Below the pieces are notes generated by a model that was given only the letters and a program-made list of their open reading frames with translations, had not been told where the DNA came from and ran no database searches. From Verrucomicrobiota bacterium (GTDB lineage: Bacteria > Auribacterota > JABMQX01 > JAFGEW01), in the NCBI GenBank assembly GCA_016931415.1, contig JAFGEW010000016.1:38895-102894 (forward strand): a stretch of DNA of 64,000 nucleotides, written 5' to 3'. Positions 15,496 to 24,285 of this stretch are shown here, in pieces; within the stretch, counting starts at the first letter, position 1; each line of letters opens with the position of its first letter. Made by a program: the position numbers and the translations under genes.

Positions 15496-15965
15496 CAGCG
15501 GCCACCCCCTTCCCCGGTCCCCTGGTGGGCGCCAGCAGCTACCGGCTGGGCCAGACGGTGCGCGGGCGAGTAGCCGCTGTTGTGCAACACAACTTGCTTG
15601 CCCAGGTGCTTGACCGGATTGACCACGAGCGGCCCGAGCAAATTCGCGGTGATCTCCTTCGGGTTGCGGGGCACCACAAGCATAACGTGGACTTCGGCCT
15701 CGTCGGCTGCGGCAAGTCCCAGTTCGTCGAGGTCGCTCCGCTGGAGCGCGGGCGCGTAGCCGGGCAACACGGCCGTTGGATCGGTGAGGATGAATGCGAC
15801 CTCGGGCGCGTCGAGCGACTGGAGCCACCAGACCGCCCGGCCTTCCTGGCGGTCCACGATGGCGAAACGTGTGCAGGTTTCGAAGCCGATGAGCCCCTCG
15901 GGAAATGTCAGGACGGCTTCGTCCGGCAGGTCTAGTAAGCCGAAACGTGTGGTCTGGACTTGCAT
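15495..15965 (-). CDS. fliW: Flagellar assembly factor FliW
   Basis: FliW binds either CsrA or flagellin and so couples flagellin output to demand. The 156-residue protein matches the family: [24 protein letters not shown] at the start, [18 protein letters not shown] in the middle and [23 protein letters not shown] toward the end. About the last 30 residues are an unusual Ala-, His- and Gly-rich tail (ending EGGGR). Its stop overlaps the csrA start by one base. It follows flgL by about 56 bases in the hook-filament junction operon, so FliW and CsrA are made together with late structural proteins. Confidence 0.95.
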   Translation of the reverse strand: MQVQTTRFGLLDLPDEAVLTFPEGLIGFETCTRFAIVDRQEGRAVWWLQSLDAPEVAFILTDPTAVLPGYAPALQRSDLDELGLAAADEAEVHVMLVVPRNPKEITANLLGPLVVNPVKHLGKQVVLHNSGYSPAHRLAQPVAAGAHQGTGEGGGR

Positions 15966-16021
15966 GATCGACCTCTGTCTCCGTTACCGTCTCAGACGCA
16001 GGCGCACCCGGCGCTGAGCCG

Positions 16022-16945
16022 CTAGATGAAATCCACGAGCGAGAACTGCAGGATGCGTGACGTGGTCGCCAGCGCCGCTTGATAGATGTTGTCGGCGACG
16101 TTGTACTCGATAATCGCCTCGGCGAGATCGGTGTCCTCGAGCTTCGAGCACTCCGCCACGTAGGAGAGCACGGCCGCGTCGATATCGTCCGCGAGCGACT
16201 CAAGCTGCCGCGTCCTGCCGCCGACTTCCGCGTTGACACCGGCAATGCGGAGGATGGCGTCTTTGAGCCGGCCTTCCTCGATGGCGAGCGCGTCAAAGTC
16301 CTGCGCTTGGTGTGCGTTGCGCAGGTCCTGCAGAATCACAAACAGGTCGTCGTTGGCCCCTTCACCACTCGGGTGAAACACCTCGCTGCCCGGCGTGTTG
16401 ATGGCCACTGTGTCGACGCTGCTGACGAGGAAGCCCCACTGCCCGTCGATCCCGTTGGGATTGGCCGTCACGCCCGTGAGCGTGATGCCGGTGGCGTCAT
16501 GCTCTGCCGTGAACGGGGCGGTCAGTGTTTCCTCGCCGCCGAAGAGGTACTTGCCCCGGAACTGGCGATTGGCCAGCATGATGAGCTCTTCGGTGAGTGA
16601 GTTGATTGTCGAGGTTGCCTGCCGGCGCTCAGCGCTCGTTGCCGCATGGGATGAAGCGGCTTGCGACACGTCAAGGATGCCCGAGAGCAGGTCTTCGATC
16701 TGGGTAAGCACCGTGCTTGTCATCTCGGTCCAGGCGATGCCCGTGTCGAGCGCGCTCCGGTACTGCTCGGCCTCGGCCTTCTGGGCGGCGAGATGCACGA
16801 TTTGTGTGGTCTCGACCGGCGCCTCGGAGAGCAACTGGTAGTTGCGGCCCGTGGCGATCCTCTGCTGGATGCGCTGCATCTGGTCGAGGTCTCGCATCAG
16901 GTACATGGTCGTTGTGTTTGTGAGCATCGAGTGGGTCACTCGCAT
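16022..16945 (-). CDS. flgL: Flagellar hook-associated protein 3 (junction) FlgL
   Basis: FlgL forms the second ring joining hook to filament. The 307-residue protein has a flagellin-like N-terminus ([33 protein letters not shown]) and C-terminus ([40 protein letters not shown]), with a middle [17 protein letters not shown] typical of FlgL. It follows flgK by 17 bases and is followed by fliW. It is exported by the flagellar type III system, so it has no signal peptide. Confidence 0.93.
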   Translation of the reverse strand: MRVTHSMLTNTTTMYLMRDLDQMQRIQQRIATGRNYQLLSEAPVETTQIVHLAAQKAEAEQYRSALDTGIAWTEMTSTVLTQIEDLLSGILDVSQAASSHAATSAERRQATSTINSLTEELIMLANRQFRGKYLFGGEETLTAPFTAEHDATGITLTGVTANPNGIDGQWGFLVSSVDTVAINTPGSEVFHPSGEGANDDLFVILQDLRNAHQAQDFDALAIEEGRLKDAILRIAGVNAEVGGRTRQLESLADDIDAAVLSYVAECSKLEDTDLAEAIIEYNVADNIYQAALATTSRILQFSLVDFI

Positions 16946-16962
16946 CGTTCACCTCTTCGGGC

Positions 16963-18693
16963 TCAGGCGATGCTGAGCAGCGTGTCGAGCATCTGGTCGA
17001 TGGTGCTGATGTAGCGAGCCGAGGCGGTGTAGGCGTGCTCGACGGCAATAAGATGTGCCAGTTCCTCGTCGAGGTTGACACCCGAGTACGCCTCGCGCTG
17101 CTGCTTGAAGGCGTTGACAACGTTCTCCTGGTTCGTCAGCAGGCTGCCTTCGCGCGAGCTCTCGACAGCGAGCGTCGACATGGTCATCTCGTAGTACTCG
17201 CCAAAGGTGCATGCTGACGCGTCGGTGCCGATCGTGAAGGCCTGGTTGCGCAGGTTGGCGATCGCCGTGGCAATTGTGTTGTTGCCTGGGGCAGTCGAGT
17301 CCGCCGTCGCGACAAGGTTCGGGTTCGCCTCGATCTCCGTGGCGATGCTGATGGTCTGACTGTCCTCGCCGGCAAAGAACGTGTTGAGCCCAAGCGCCAT
17401 GAGAGCGTTGCTCGTGTCGCCCGTGCCATCGCTCTTGACGAACGAGAACGACGCACCCGCCGGCGCGCCGGCGCCCAGCTCGATGGTCAGTTGCCCGTTC
17501 GAGACGCTCGTTTGGAGGGTGCCGCCGGCGAGGAAGTCGGCATTCACTTCGGCCGCCACGGTGCTCAGTGTCGAGGCGCCGGCGGTGATCGAGATTTCCT
17601 GCTCGTCGAGCAGGGCACCGTTGGCGTCGTAGACGGCAAGCCAGAAGCTGCCCGTCTGGATCTGGTCTTCGAACACAAGGCCGGCCGCGGCGCTGAGCGC
17701 GGCGTCTGCATCGTCGACGGCGTTCCCGGTCGTGGCCGTCGTGTAGCGATCAAGGCCGTTGCCCTGGCTGTGGAGCCGGTTGACCTCCTTGATGATCTGG
17801 GCCGCCAGCGCATCGAGGCGCGCGACGTAGGCCGGGATCGTCGTGTCGCGCGCATCGAGCAGACCCTCGAGCTCGCCACTGCTGAGCGACACGTTCTCAC
17901 CCGTGTCGGCCCAGCACACGTCGTACAGCCCGTCGGCGTTGACGACGGTCTCGAGCGTGCGCACCGTGCCGGCCGACACAAGCAGGTTGCCGTTGACGAA
18001 CACGGCCATCTCGCCGCCGCCGAGGTCGCGCACGGTGACTCCGGCGAGCTGGCTCAGTTGGTCGAGCAAGAGGTCGCGTTGGTCACGCAGATCGTGCGCT
18101 TCATGTGGCGTGTTCTCCATTTCAACGATCTTGTTGTTGAGCGTTTGGATCTCGACGGCCAGATCGTTGATGCCGCTGACGGTTGTGCGGATCGTCGTGT
18201 TGAGGTCGGCACGCAGCCCGTTGAGCCGGTCGTTGACATAGCGGAAGGTGCCCGCGAGTGAGCCCCCGTTGCTCACGACGGTCTGGCGCATCGCGGTGTT
18301 TTCGGGTTCGGTCGATAGCTCGTGCCACGCGTTCCAAAACTCGGCCATCATGCCGCTCAGGCTGCGGCCATCGCCGGTGAGTTCGTTGAAGACCACCTCG
18401 ATCTGCTTGTAGGCCGCGTTCGAGCGGCCAAGCTCACCAAACGTCCCAAGCTCGTTGCGCAGATAGATGTCAAGGAAGGTGTCGCGTACGCGTTGAATGT
18501 CCTCAACCTTGACACCCGTGCCGAAAACGAACTGGCCGACCTGGGTCGGCGTCGTTGGGGCAAGCACGACGCGGCGCCGCGTGTAGCCTTCTGTGCTGAC
18601 GTTGGCGACGTTGTTGCCCAGCACATTCATCGTGTACTGCTGGGCAAGCAACCCGAGCCGTCCAGTGTTCAGGCTGCTGAAGAGGGAGGCCAT
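16963..18693 (-). CDS. flgK: Flagellar hook-associated protein 1 (junction) FlgK
   Basis: FlgK is the first hook-filament junction protein. The 576-residue sequence starts MASLFSSLNTGRLGLLAQQYTMNVLGNNVANVSTEGYTRRR, with the SANNIANxNTxGY-like rod/hook signature. Helical D1 segments follow (VFNELTGDGRSLSGMMAEFWNAW, ELSTEPENTAMRQTVV). The C-terminus holds INAFKQQ-like VVNAFKQQREAYSGVNLDEELAHLIAVEHAYTASARYISTIDQMLDTLL, as in other FlgK proteins. It sits between flgN (9 bases upstream) and flgL (17 bases downstream). Confidence 0.95.
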   Translation of the reverse strand: MASLFSSLNTGRLGLLAQQYTMNVLGNNVANVSTEGYTRRRVVLAPTTPTQVGQFVFGTGVKVEDIQRVRDTFLDIYLRNELGTFGELGRSNAAYKQIEVVFNELTGDGRSLSGMMAEFWNAWHELSTEPENTAMRQTVVSNGGSLAGTFRYVNDRLNGLRADLNTTIRTTVSGINDLAVEIQTLNNKIVEMENTPHEAHDLRDQRDLLLDQLSQLAGVTVRDLGGGEMAVFVNGNLLVSAGTVRTLETVVNADGLYDVCWADTGENVSLSSGELEGLLDARDTTIPAYVARLDALAAQIIKEVNRLHSQGNGLDRYTTATTGNAVDDADAALSAAAGLVFEDQIQTGSFWLAVYDANGALLDEQEISITAGASTLSTVAAEVNADFLAGGTLQTSVSNGQLTIELGAGAPAGASFSFVKSDGTGDTSNALMALGLNTFFAGEDSQTISIATEIEANPNLVATADSTAPGNNTIATAIANLRNQAFTIGTDASACTFGEYYEMTMSTLAVESSREGSLLTNQENVVNAFKQQREAYSGVNLDEELAHLIAVEHAYTASARYISTIDQMLDTLLSIA

Positions 18694-18702
18694 CGTGTCC
18701 TC

Positions 18703-19203
18703 CTAACCGAGACGGTCCACGAGTGCCCGGTCCCGCACCGGCGTCCCCGTACCGCCCACAGGCGTGTAGGTGCCCTTGGGCTGGCGCGGTTGGAGCAGCA
18801 CCCACATGGTCTGATTGATGAAGTCGATCGAGCTGTTGATGAGCTGCGCGTTGCCGGCGTTGAGTCGCTCGAGCTGGATCACAACATCGCGCACTCGGTC
18901 GCGCAGCGCGGCGATGCGTCCGGTGTCGTCGTCGTACCCGAGCTCGATCAGGCGCGTGAGCGTCACGTCACGGTCGCCAACGCCGAGGCGCTGCGCGAGC
19001 GTGCGGGCGATCTGGCGGCGCGTGTCATCGAGCGCTTTCGTGCTTCCGATGAGCAGTTCCTGAGCTTCGAGGGCGAGTTTGAGCTCCTGGAGCTTGCCGC
19101 GCACCAGCGCCTGTTGCTCGGCGCGCGCCGACTCGATGAGTTCCTCGTAGCAGCCGATCTCGCGCTCGAGCACGCAGGAGAGTTCTTCGACCAATTCGTT
19201 CAC
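18703..19203 (-). CDS. flgN: FlgN-type export chaperone for hook-associated proteins
   Basis: FlgN is a cytosolic helical chaperone for FlgK and FlgL. The 166-residue protein is almost wholly helical: NELVEELSCVLEREIGCYEELIESARAEQQALVRGK near the N-terminus, then TRRQIARTLAQRLG and NAQLINSSIDFINQTMWVLL. This matches the FlgN family pattern and its place directly before flgK. The GTG at 19203 has GGAGG eight bases away and overlaps the flgJ stop (GTGA). The tail from about residue 145 is Gly-, Pro- and Thr-rich. Confidence 0.85.
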   Translation of the reverse strand: MNELVEELSCVLEREIGCYEELIESARAEQQALVRGKLQELKLALEAQELLIGSTKALDDTRRQIARTLAQRLGVGDRDVTLTRLIELGYDDDTGRIAALRDRVRDVVIQLERLNAGNAQLINSSIDFINQTMWVLLQPRQPKGTYTPVGGTGTPVRDRALVDRLG

Positions 19204-19658
19204 GGAGACATCCTCCGAGCACCGTTGTCGTTGAGCGCCTCCGTGGGCACGTCCGCGTCCATGACCACGTGTCGGTCGCCGGCCTCCGGCGGGACGGCAC
19301 CGGCTTGGCCAGCTCGCTGGGCCTGCGCGAGCAGCTCGAGCTCTTCGAGCGAGTTGTAGAGGATCCGGCCGATGCCCGTGCTGCCCGACTTTGCCATCTC
19401 GTCGGCGAACTGGTCGTCGAGCATCTCGCGGTAGATGCCCTCGGCCATCGAGCCGCCAAAGAGCGTGTCCTTGGGCTCGCCCTCGCGCATGACGCGCATG
19501 AGCTTCGAGAGGAACACGGCCTCGAAGCTCTCGCATGCCGCCAGAAGCTTGGGGATGCGCACCGCGGCAGCCTGCGGGCTCTCGGCGCGCGCGGTGAGCG
19601 CGGCGCGGTCGAGCGCCGGCATGAAGGCGATGGTCGATGTCGATACACCGTTGGTCAC
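19200..19658 (-). CDS. flgJ: Rod-binding protein FlgJ, N-terminal domain only
   Basis: FlgJ caps the rod during assembly. The 152-residue protein has the rod-binding part: CESFEAVFLSKLMRVMREGEPKDTLFGGSMAEGIYREMLDDQFADEMAKSG matches the Rod-binding domain. The peptidoglycan hydrolase domain of enterobacterial FlgJ is absent, as in many other phyla, so a separate muramidase must open the wall. The start is GTG at 19658, with AGGAA about seven bases before it. It follows flgI by 10 bases and overlaps flgN. Confidence 0.88.
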   Translation of the reverse strand: MTNGVSTSTIAFMPALDRAALTARAESPQAAAVRIPKLLAACESFEAVFLSKLMRVMREGEPKDTLFGGSMAEGIYREMLDDQFADEMAKSGSTGIGRILYNSLEELELLAQAQRAGQAGAVPPEAGDRHVVMDADVPTEALNDNGARRMSP

Positions 19659-19668
19659 AGACAGGTTC

Positions 19669-20784
19669 CTAGATGATCTGCAACTGCGCCTGGATCTTGC
19701 CGGCTTCTTTGAGCGCCTGCAGGATCATGATGATGTCGCGTGGCGGCACACCCATTTCGTTGAGCACGCGCACGATGTCGCCCACCTTGGCGCCGTCCTC
19801 GAGCCGGAGACTCGAGCCCGGCTGCTCTTCAACCTTGGTAAAGAGCTTCTCGAAGAACACCGTGATCGAGTCGGTAAATGGCGCCTGGGGTTGCGAGACC
19901 TGGGGCACCGAGTCGACGGTCACCGTGATCGAGCCGTGCGTGATGTCGGCGGCGGCCACGGTCGCCTCGTCGCCGGCGATGATGGTGCCCGTGCGCTCGC
20001 TCACGATGATGATGGCCGCCTCGTCGGGCTCGAGGGTCAGCTGCTCGACAAGTGACATGAACGCGATAACCTCTCTGTCGTGGCGGTACTGCTTAGGTAT
20101 CGTGATCTCGACGGTCGCACCGTCCACGGCATAGGCGGAGTCTCTGAACCGGCGGCTGATCTCGTCGGCGAGCCGCGCCGCGTTGGTCATGTCCGGCCGG
20201 CGCAACGTCAGGTAAAGCGTGCGACCGTCGGTGAACTCGGTCGGGATCTGCTGCTCGATGATTACGCCGTTGGGGAGCCGGCCCGAGGCGGTCTGGCCCT
20301 TCGCCACCGTGCTGCCGCCGATGCCGCCCCCCCCGGCAAGAAAACCGCCAACCGACACCGGGCCTTGTGCGAGCCCGTAGATCTGCCCGTCGATGCCGCG
20401 CAGGTCGGCCTGGATGAGCGAGCCGCCCTCGAGGCTCGTCGCGTCACCGAGCGCATGGATCGAGGCGTCGATGCGGGTGCCGGGCTTCGCGAACGGAGGC
20501 ACGGTGGCAAGAATAACAACCACGGCGTTGTTCTTCGTCTTGCTCGTCTCTCGCGGCAGGTTGATGCCGTAGTGCTTGAGAAGGTTCTCGACCGCTTCAG
20601 TCGTGAACTTCGTGCCGGTCTTGTCGCCCGTGCCCTGGAGGCCGGTGACGAGGCCGACGCCAACGAGCTGGTTGTCGCGCACGCCGTTGAAGTCGGCGAA
20701 GTCCTTGATGCGGACCCGGCTCGCCGAGGCCCCCACCGGTGCCAGGACTCCCAACGCGACCAGGATGATGACGAGGCGCTTCAT
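19669..20784 (-). CDS. flgI: Flagellar P-ring protein FlgI
   Basis: FlgI forms the periplasmic P ring around the rod in the peptidoglycan. The 371-residue protein has a Sec signal peptide (MKRLVIILVALGVLAPVGASA) and then the highly conserved RVRIKDFADFNGVRDNQLVGVGLVTGLQGTGD, QADLRGIDGQIYGLAQGPVSVGG and a C-terminal VGDIVRVLNEMGVPPRDIIMILQALKEAGKIQAQL. The ATG at 20784 was chosen because it begins the signal peptide and follows AGGAGG. It sits between flgH and flgJ. Its presence shows that the cell has an outer membrane type envelope. Confidence 0.96.
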   Translation of the reverse strand: MKRLVIILVALGVLAPVGASASRVRIKDFADFNGVRDNQLVGVGLVTGLQGTGDKTGTKFTTEAVENLLKHYGINLPRETSKTKNNAVVVILATVPPFAKPGTRIDASIHALGDATSLEGGSLIQADLRGIDGQIYGLAQGPVSVGGFLAGGGGIGGSTVAKGQTASGRLPNGVIIEQQIPTEFTDGRTLYLTLRRPDMTNAARLADEISRRFRDSAYAVDGATVEITIPKQYRHDREVIAFMSLVEQLTLEPDEAAIIIVSERTGTIIAGDEATVAAADITHGSITVTVDSVPQVSQPQAPFTDSITVFFEKLFTKVEEQPGSSLRLEDGAKVGDIVRVLNEMGVPPRDIIMILQALKEAGKIQAQLQII

Positions 20785-20819
20785 CGCTGAACCCTCCTGC
20801 CTTCCACGCTCCGGTTCGA

Positions 20820-21440
20820 TCAGAAGATGTTGAGGAAATCCATCACCCGCTCGAGCCACCCGCGTTTCATCACCTCGACCAAGGGGCCCTGGTAGGTGAT
20901 CTTCGCGTCGGCAATAAGCGTTGATTCGACCGTGTTGTCGGCCGCGACGTCGTCAGGGCGCACCAGGCCGGTGAGCACCACCTTGACTGACGAGCCGTAG
21001 ATCTCGACCTCGCGCGTGGCTTCGATGAGCATGTTGCCGTTCGGCTGCACGTCGATCACCCGCGCGGTGACGCGCGTCTCGAGCGTCGTCGAGGCGCTGC
21101 TCTTGCCGGCGCCGCTCGACTCGCGCGAGCTGTCCCAGGCGAACGCCGGCTTTTCACCGTCTTTGACCAGGCGCTTGTCGCTCGGGAAAAGAAACGTTGT
21201 GATCGCCGCGTCGGTCTTCGACTCCTTCGTGCGCTCGGTCGAGGCGTCGGTCGACGCCTTGCTCGTCTCCTGGATGACGATCGTGACCAGATCGCCGACG
21301 GCGTTCGCTTTGCGATCGGCGATGAGCGAGTCGCGTACGCGCTTCTCGAAAAGGCTGGCTGCATTCGCACTCGAGGCAAGACCGAACATGAACACCCCCG
21401 CGCCAAGCACGATAGCCGCAGGTATCAGTTTCGTTTTCAT
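20820..21440 (-). CDS. flgH: Flagellar L-ring protein FlgH lacking a lipobox
   Basis: FlgH forms the outer-membrane L ring. The 206-residue protein matches the family in its core: VGDLVTIVIQETSKASTDAS, then LETRVTARVIDVQPNGNMLIEATREVEI and LTGLVRPDDVAADNTVESTLIADAKITYQG. The N-terminus is a signal peptide (ending SSANA-ASLF) with no cysteine, whereas FlgH is normally a lipoprotein anchored through an N-terminal Cys. Membrane attachment must therefore differ or depend on the ring itself. It lies between flgA (15 bases upstream) and flgI. Confidence 0.94.
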   Translation of the reverse strand: MKTKLIPAAIVLGAGVFMFGLASSANAASLFEKRVRDSLIADRKANAVGDLVTIVIQETSKASTDASTERTKESKTDAAITTFLFPSDKRLVKDGEKPAFAWDSSRESSGAGKSSASTTLETRVTARVIDVQPNGNMLIEATREVEIYGSSVKVVLTGLVRPDDVAADNTVESTLIADAKITYQGPLVEVMKRGWLERVMDFLNIF

Positions 21441-21455
21441 AGCTCGTCCTCCCGC

Positions 21456-22424
21456 CTACAGCTCGAGCTCAACCTCGTTCGGCGCAACGACATGTGCGTG
21501 AACGACCTTCTTCGAGTCCTTGTTCATGACATCGACCCGCTCGCCCACACAGGCGTCGGCGAGCGCAATCCCCTTGGTGCGCACGCGGACGGCGCCCTTG
21601 CGGGCCCGAATCGTCACGTAGTTGTTGCGCCGTACGGCAAGCGGCTCACCGACCATCACGTCGGTGAGCAGCATGCCTGCGCTGAGCGAGCGCGTCGCCC
21701 GCTTGCCTGCGACATCCTCGATGGCCATGAAATAGCCGCCGACTGTTCCGGTGACTTCGCGACGCTCGATCTTGACGTGCTCGGCTGTGATCACTTCGTT
21801 CTGGCCCGCGCGCCGCTCGAGCACGACAACGGGCCGAAACAACCGGATCTTGACCGACACGCGCTCGGTGGTTGCCTCGACACCATCGATGCGTACCGCC
21901 ACTGAGAAGGCCAGGTAGCCGGCAAGACGCGAATTGCCCACCGGCACGACGCTGTACTCAACCTCGCCGACGGGTGCCGCGAATGACCGGGGTACGCGCA
22001 CGAACTCGAGGATGAGATCGTCATCCGGCAACCCCGTCTGCTCGGCGACGTAGTCGTGCACGGCGCGCTTGAGATCCTCCGGCGCGATCCGCTGCCCCGA
22101 GCGCGACACGTACACCCACTCGGGGCCTTCGATGGCGATCCGGCTCATGTCAAGCGGCAGGTCGCCGAGCGCCGCGCGCACATCGGCCGCCGAGAGTCTG
22201 ATGCTCTCGTTGATCTGCGGCGCCTCGGCCACGGTGACGCCGGAGACAAGCTTGACCACCTCGGGCATGGCGGCGTCCACCTGGGCTAGGTCGGCAATGG
22301 TCACCGTCTCGCCCTTGACCTCAGCAACGTCCTTGAGCCGCACCGTCACCGGCGTCTGCGCCAGCGCGGCAGTGGTGAGCAGGATCACGAGCAACGCGAT
22401 GGCTATCTGCATGAGCGGCTTCAT
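21456..22424 (-). CDS. flgA: P-ring assembly chaperone FlgA
   Basis: FlgA helps FlgI polymerise in the periplasm. The 322-residue protein has a signal peptide (MKPLMQIAIALLVILLTTAALA), then an N-terminal domain with VRLKDVAEVKGETVTIADLAQVD. The C-terminal SAF-like region carries the FlgA core: VVLERRAGQNEVITAEHVKIE, then RSLSAGMLLTDVMVGEPLAVRRNNYVTIRARKGAVRVRTKGIALADACVGERVDVMNKDSKKVVHAHVV. It is followed by flgH and preceded by flgG, the order flgF-flgG-flgA-flgH-flgI seen in many Gram-negative flagellates. Confidence 0.93.
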   Translation of the reverse strand: MKPLMQIAIALLVILLTTAALAQTPVTVRLKDVAEVKGETVTIADLAQVDAAMPEVVKLVSGVTVAEAPQINESIRLSAADVRAALGDLPLDMSRIAIEGPEWVYVSRSGQRIAPEDLKRAVHDYVAEQTGLPDDDLILEFVRVPRSFAAPVGEVEYSVVPVGNSRLAGYLAFSVAVRIDGVEATTERVSVKIRLFRPVVVLERRAGQNEVITAEHVKIERREVTGTVGGYFMAIEDVAGKRATRSLSAGMLLTDVMVGEPLAVRRNNYVTIRARKGAVRVRTKGIALADACVGERVDVMNKDSKKVVHAHVVAPNEVELEL

Positions 22425-22437
22425 GTTCCTACCCCGC

Positions 22438-23232
22438 TTACCTCTTCAGGCTGTTGGCCAGACCAAGCATCTCGTCGCTGGTCTGGATCGACTTCGAGTT
22501 GACATCGTAGGCACGCTGCGCTGTGATCAGATCGACCATCTCGTCGATCACAGAGACGTTGGACATCTCGAGCATGCCCTGCACAAGCGAACCGCGCCCC
22601 TCTGAAGCTGGATTGCCGACGGTGGCCTCACCCGAGGCTGGCGAGGTCACGTAGAGGTTGCCCCCGAGGGATGTCAGCCCGGCTTGATTGACGAACGTCG
22701 CCAACGTGATCTGGCCTACCTCGGTTGCCGTGTTCTCGCCCGCAACACGCGCCTGCACGGTGCCGTCGGGCGCGATGCTTATGTGTTCGTAGGGGACGTT
22801 CTCCGGGATCGTGATGCTGGGATCGAGCACGTAGCCGTCGCTGGTCACCACGCGACGCTGGTCATCGAGCTTGAACGCGCCGTCGCGCGTGTAACCCGTA
22901 GAGCCATCCGGGAGCTGCACCTGGAAGAAGCCGTCGCCGTCGACGCGGACGTCGAGCGGTTGCTCGGTGAGCTTGGGCGTCCCCGGCGTGAACATCTTCT
23001 GCGTCGCCGCCGGCCGCACGCCGAGACCGATGCTGATGCCCGTGGGGATCTGCGTCGAGTCCGATGAGGCGCCGCCCGCCATACGGATCTGCTGGTAGAG
23101 CAGGTCCTGGAAATCGACGCGGGACTTCTTGAAGCCGGTCGTGTTGACGTTCGCCAGGTTGTTGGCGATCGTATCAACGTTCATCTGCTGCGCGGCCATG
23201 CCGGTCGCCGCGGTGTAGAGTGCTCGCATCAT
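22438..23232 (-). CDS. flgG: Flagellar distal rod protein FlgG
   Basis: FlgG builds the distal rod. The 264-residue protein carries the classical signatures: MRALYTAATGMAAQQMNVDTIANNLANVNTTGFKKSRVDFQDLLYQ at the N-terminus, PLDVRVDGDGFFQVQLPDGSTGYTRDGAFKLDDQRRVVTSDGYVLDP in the middle, and LEMSNVSVIDEMVDLITAQRAYDVNSKSIQTSDEMLGLANSLKR at the C-terminus. Length is normal for FlgG. It is preceded by flgF (18 bases) and followed by flgA. Confidence 0.96.
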   Translation of the reverse strand: MMRALYTAATGMAAQQMNVDTIANNLANVNTTGFKKSRVDFQDLLYQQIRMAGGASSDSTQIPTGISIGLGVRPAATQKMFTPGTPKLTEQPLDVRVDGDGFFQVQLPDGSTGYTRDGAFKLDDQRRVVTSDGYVLDPSITIPENVPYEHISIAPDGTVQARVAGENTATEVGQITLATFVNQAGLTSLGGNLYVTSPASGEATVGNPASEGRGSLVQGMLEMSNVSVIDEMVDLITAQRAYDVNSKSIQTSDEMLGLANSLKR

Positions 23233-23250
23233 TTCTCAGATCCTCCCAGG

Positions 23251-24012
23251 CTATCGCGCGGCCCCGACGGTTCGGATCGCGTCGCTCAGCGTGTCATCCT
23301 GCAGCCGGGCCATTTTCTGCGCCATCTCGTAGTCACGGTAGTTGCCAATCAGTCCCACCATCTCCTCGACGACGTTCACGTTGGACATCTCGATCGAGCC
23401 CTGGACGATGGGGCTCGAGACGGTCAGCTCGACCGCGTCCTCGCTCGTGGTTTCGTAGAGGTTCTGGCCCGCCTTGCGTAGCGGGTAGGGCTGTTCGAAA
23501 TCGGCAAGCGTGATTCGGCCCGAGCGCGCGCCGTTGATACTGATCGTGCCGTCTGGGGCAATCGCAACATCGCCGCCTTCGGCAGTGCTGATGGTGATGG
23601 GCGCGCCGCCGTCGCCGAGCAGTCCGTATCCGTCGGCGGTCACAAGGCGTCCCCCGGCATCAAGGTGGAATGAGCCGTCGCGCGTGTAACGCGTGCCCTC
23701 TGGGCTGCGGACGCGGAAGAAACCGTCGCCGTCGATGGCAAGGTCGAACGCCCCACCTGTCTCCCGTAGCGGCCCCTGGGTGTGGACCGTGATCACCTCG
23801 GCACGCAGCCGGCCCAAGGGCGGCTGCACGAGACCCTCGCTATCGCCCACCGGCTGGGTGACTCGAGCGAAGAGCACGTCGAACGGCTCGACATGGACGC
23901 TCTCCTTCTTGAACCCGGGTGTGGAGGCGTTGGCGAGGTTGTTGGCGATGATATCGTTGCGGTCCGCATAGGTGCGCATCGCACCTCCGACCGCATAGAA
24001 CCCGGAAATCAT
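23251..24012 (-). CDS. flgF: Flagellar rod protein FlgF
   Basis: FlgF is the proximal-to-distal rod adaptor. The 253-residue protein begins MISGFYAVGGAMRTYADRNDIIANNLANASTPGFKKESV and has AFDLAIDGDGFFRVRSPEGTRYTRDGSFHLDAGGRLVTADGYGLL, then IVQGSIEMSNVNVVEEMVGLIGNYRDYEMAQKMARLQDDTL. The C-terminal NYRDYE rather than AQRAYE and its pairing with flgG suggest FlgF, though assignment within FlgF/FlgG is partly positional. It is the first gene after the sigma-54 promoter at 24070-24085. Confidence 0.88.
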   Translation of the reverse strand: MISGFYAVGGAMRTYADRNDIIANNLANASTPGFKKESVHVEPFDVLFARVTQPVGDSEGLVQPPLGRLRAEVITVHTQGPLRETGGAFDLAIDGDGFFRVRSPEGTRYTRDGSFHLDAGGRLVTADGYGLLGDGGAPITISTAEGGDVAIAPDGTISINGARSGRITLADFEQPYPLRKAGQNLYETTSEDAVELTVSSPIVQGSIEMSNVNVVEEMVGLIGNYRDYEMAQKMARLQDDTLSDAIRTVGAAR

Positions 24013-24069
24013 CCTTGACCTCCGATCTCTTGATGTTCCTGGGCCTGCCCTGTACCGGCTGCTTCCTTG

Positions 24070-24085
24070 AGCAACGCGGGTGCCA
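24070..24085 (-). promoter_or_regulatory. Sigma-54 promoter of the flgF-G-A-H-I-J-N-K-L-fliW-csrA operon
   Basis: Minus-strand TGGCACCCGCGTTGCT matches TGGCAC-N5-TTGCT at every conserved position, with GG-N10-GC spacing. Transcription would begin about 46 bases before the flgF start. It requires an enhancer-binding activator, which is not in the window. Confidence 0.85.
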
Positions 24086-24232
24086 CGCCGCGTCGCTCCT
24101 CTGGGGTGCCGCGCTAACCCATTCTGCCAACGGTGCTTGCATTTGCTCCGAACTGCTTGTCCCAACGGTGCCTGTGCGGATGAACGGCCGGAGTTGCCGG
24201 TAGGCAGCAACCTTCTTGCCGCCGGAAAGAAG

Positions 24233-24255
24233 CGGCCCGGAACAAGTCCGGGCCG
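24233..24255 (-). terminator. Rho-independent-type terminator after flagellin 2
   Basis: On the minus strand CGGCCCGGA and TCCGGGCCG form nine perfect base pairs around a five-base loop, followed by CTTCTTTCC. It lies 31 bases after the flagellin 2 stop and before the sigma-54 promoter of flgF, so the two transcripts are separate. Confidence 0.75.
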
Positions 24256-24285
24256 TATATGGTTCATCTGGATCGTGGCGCGGGC

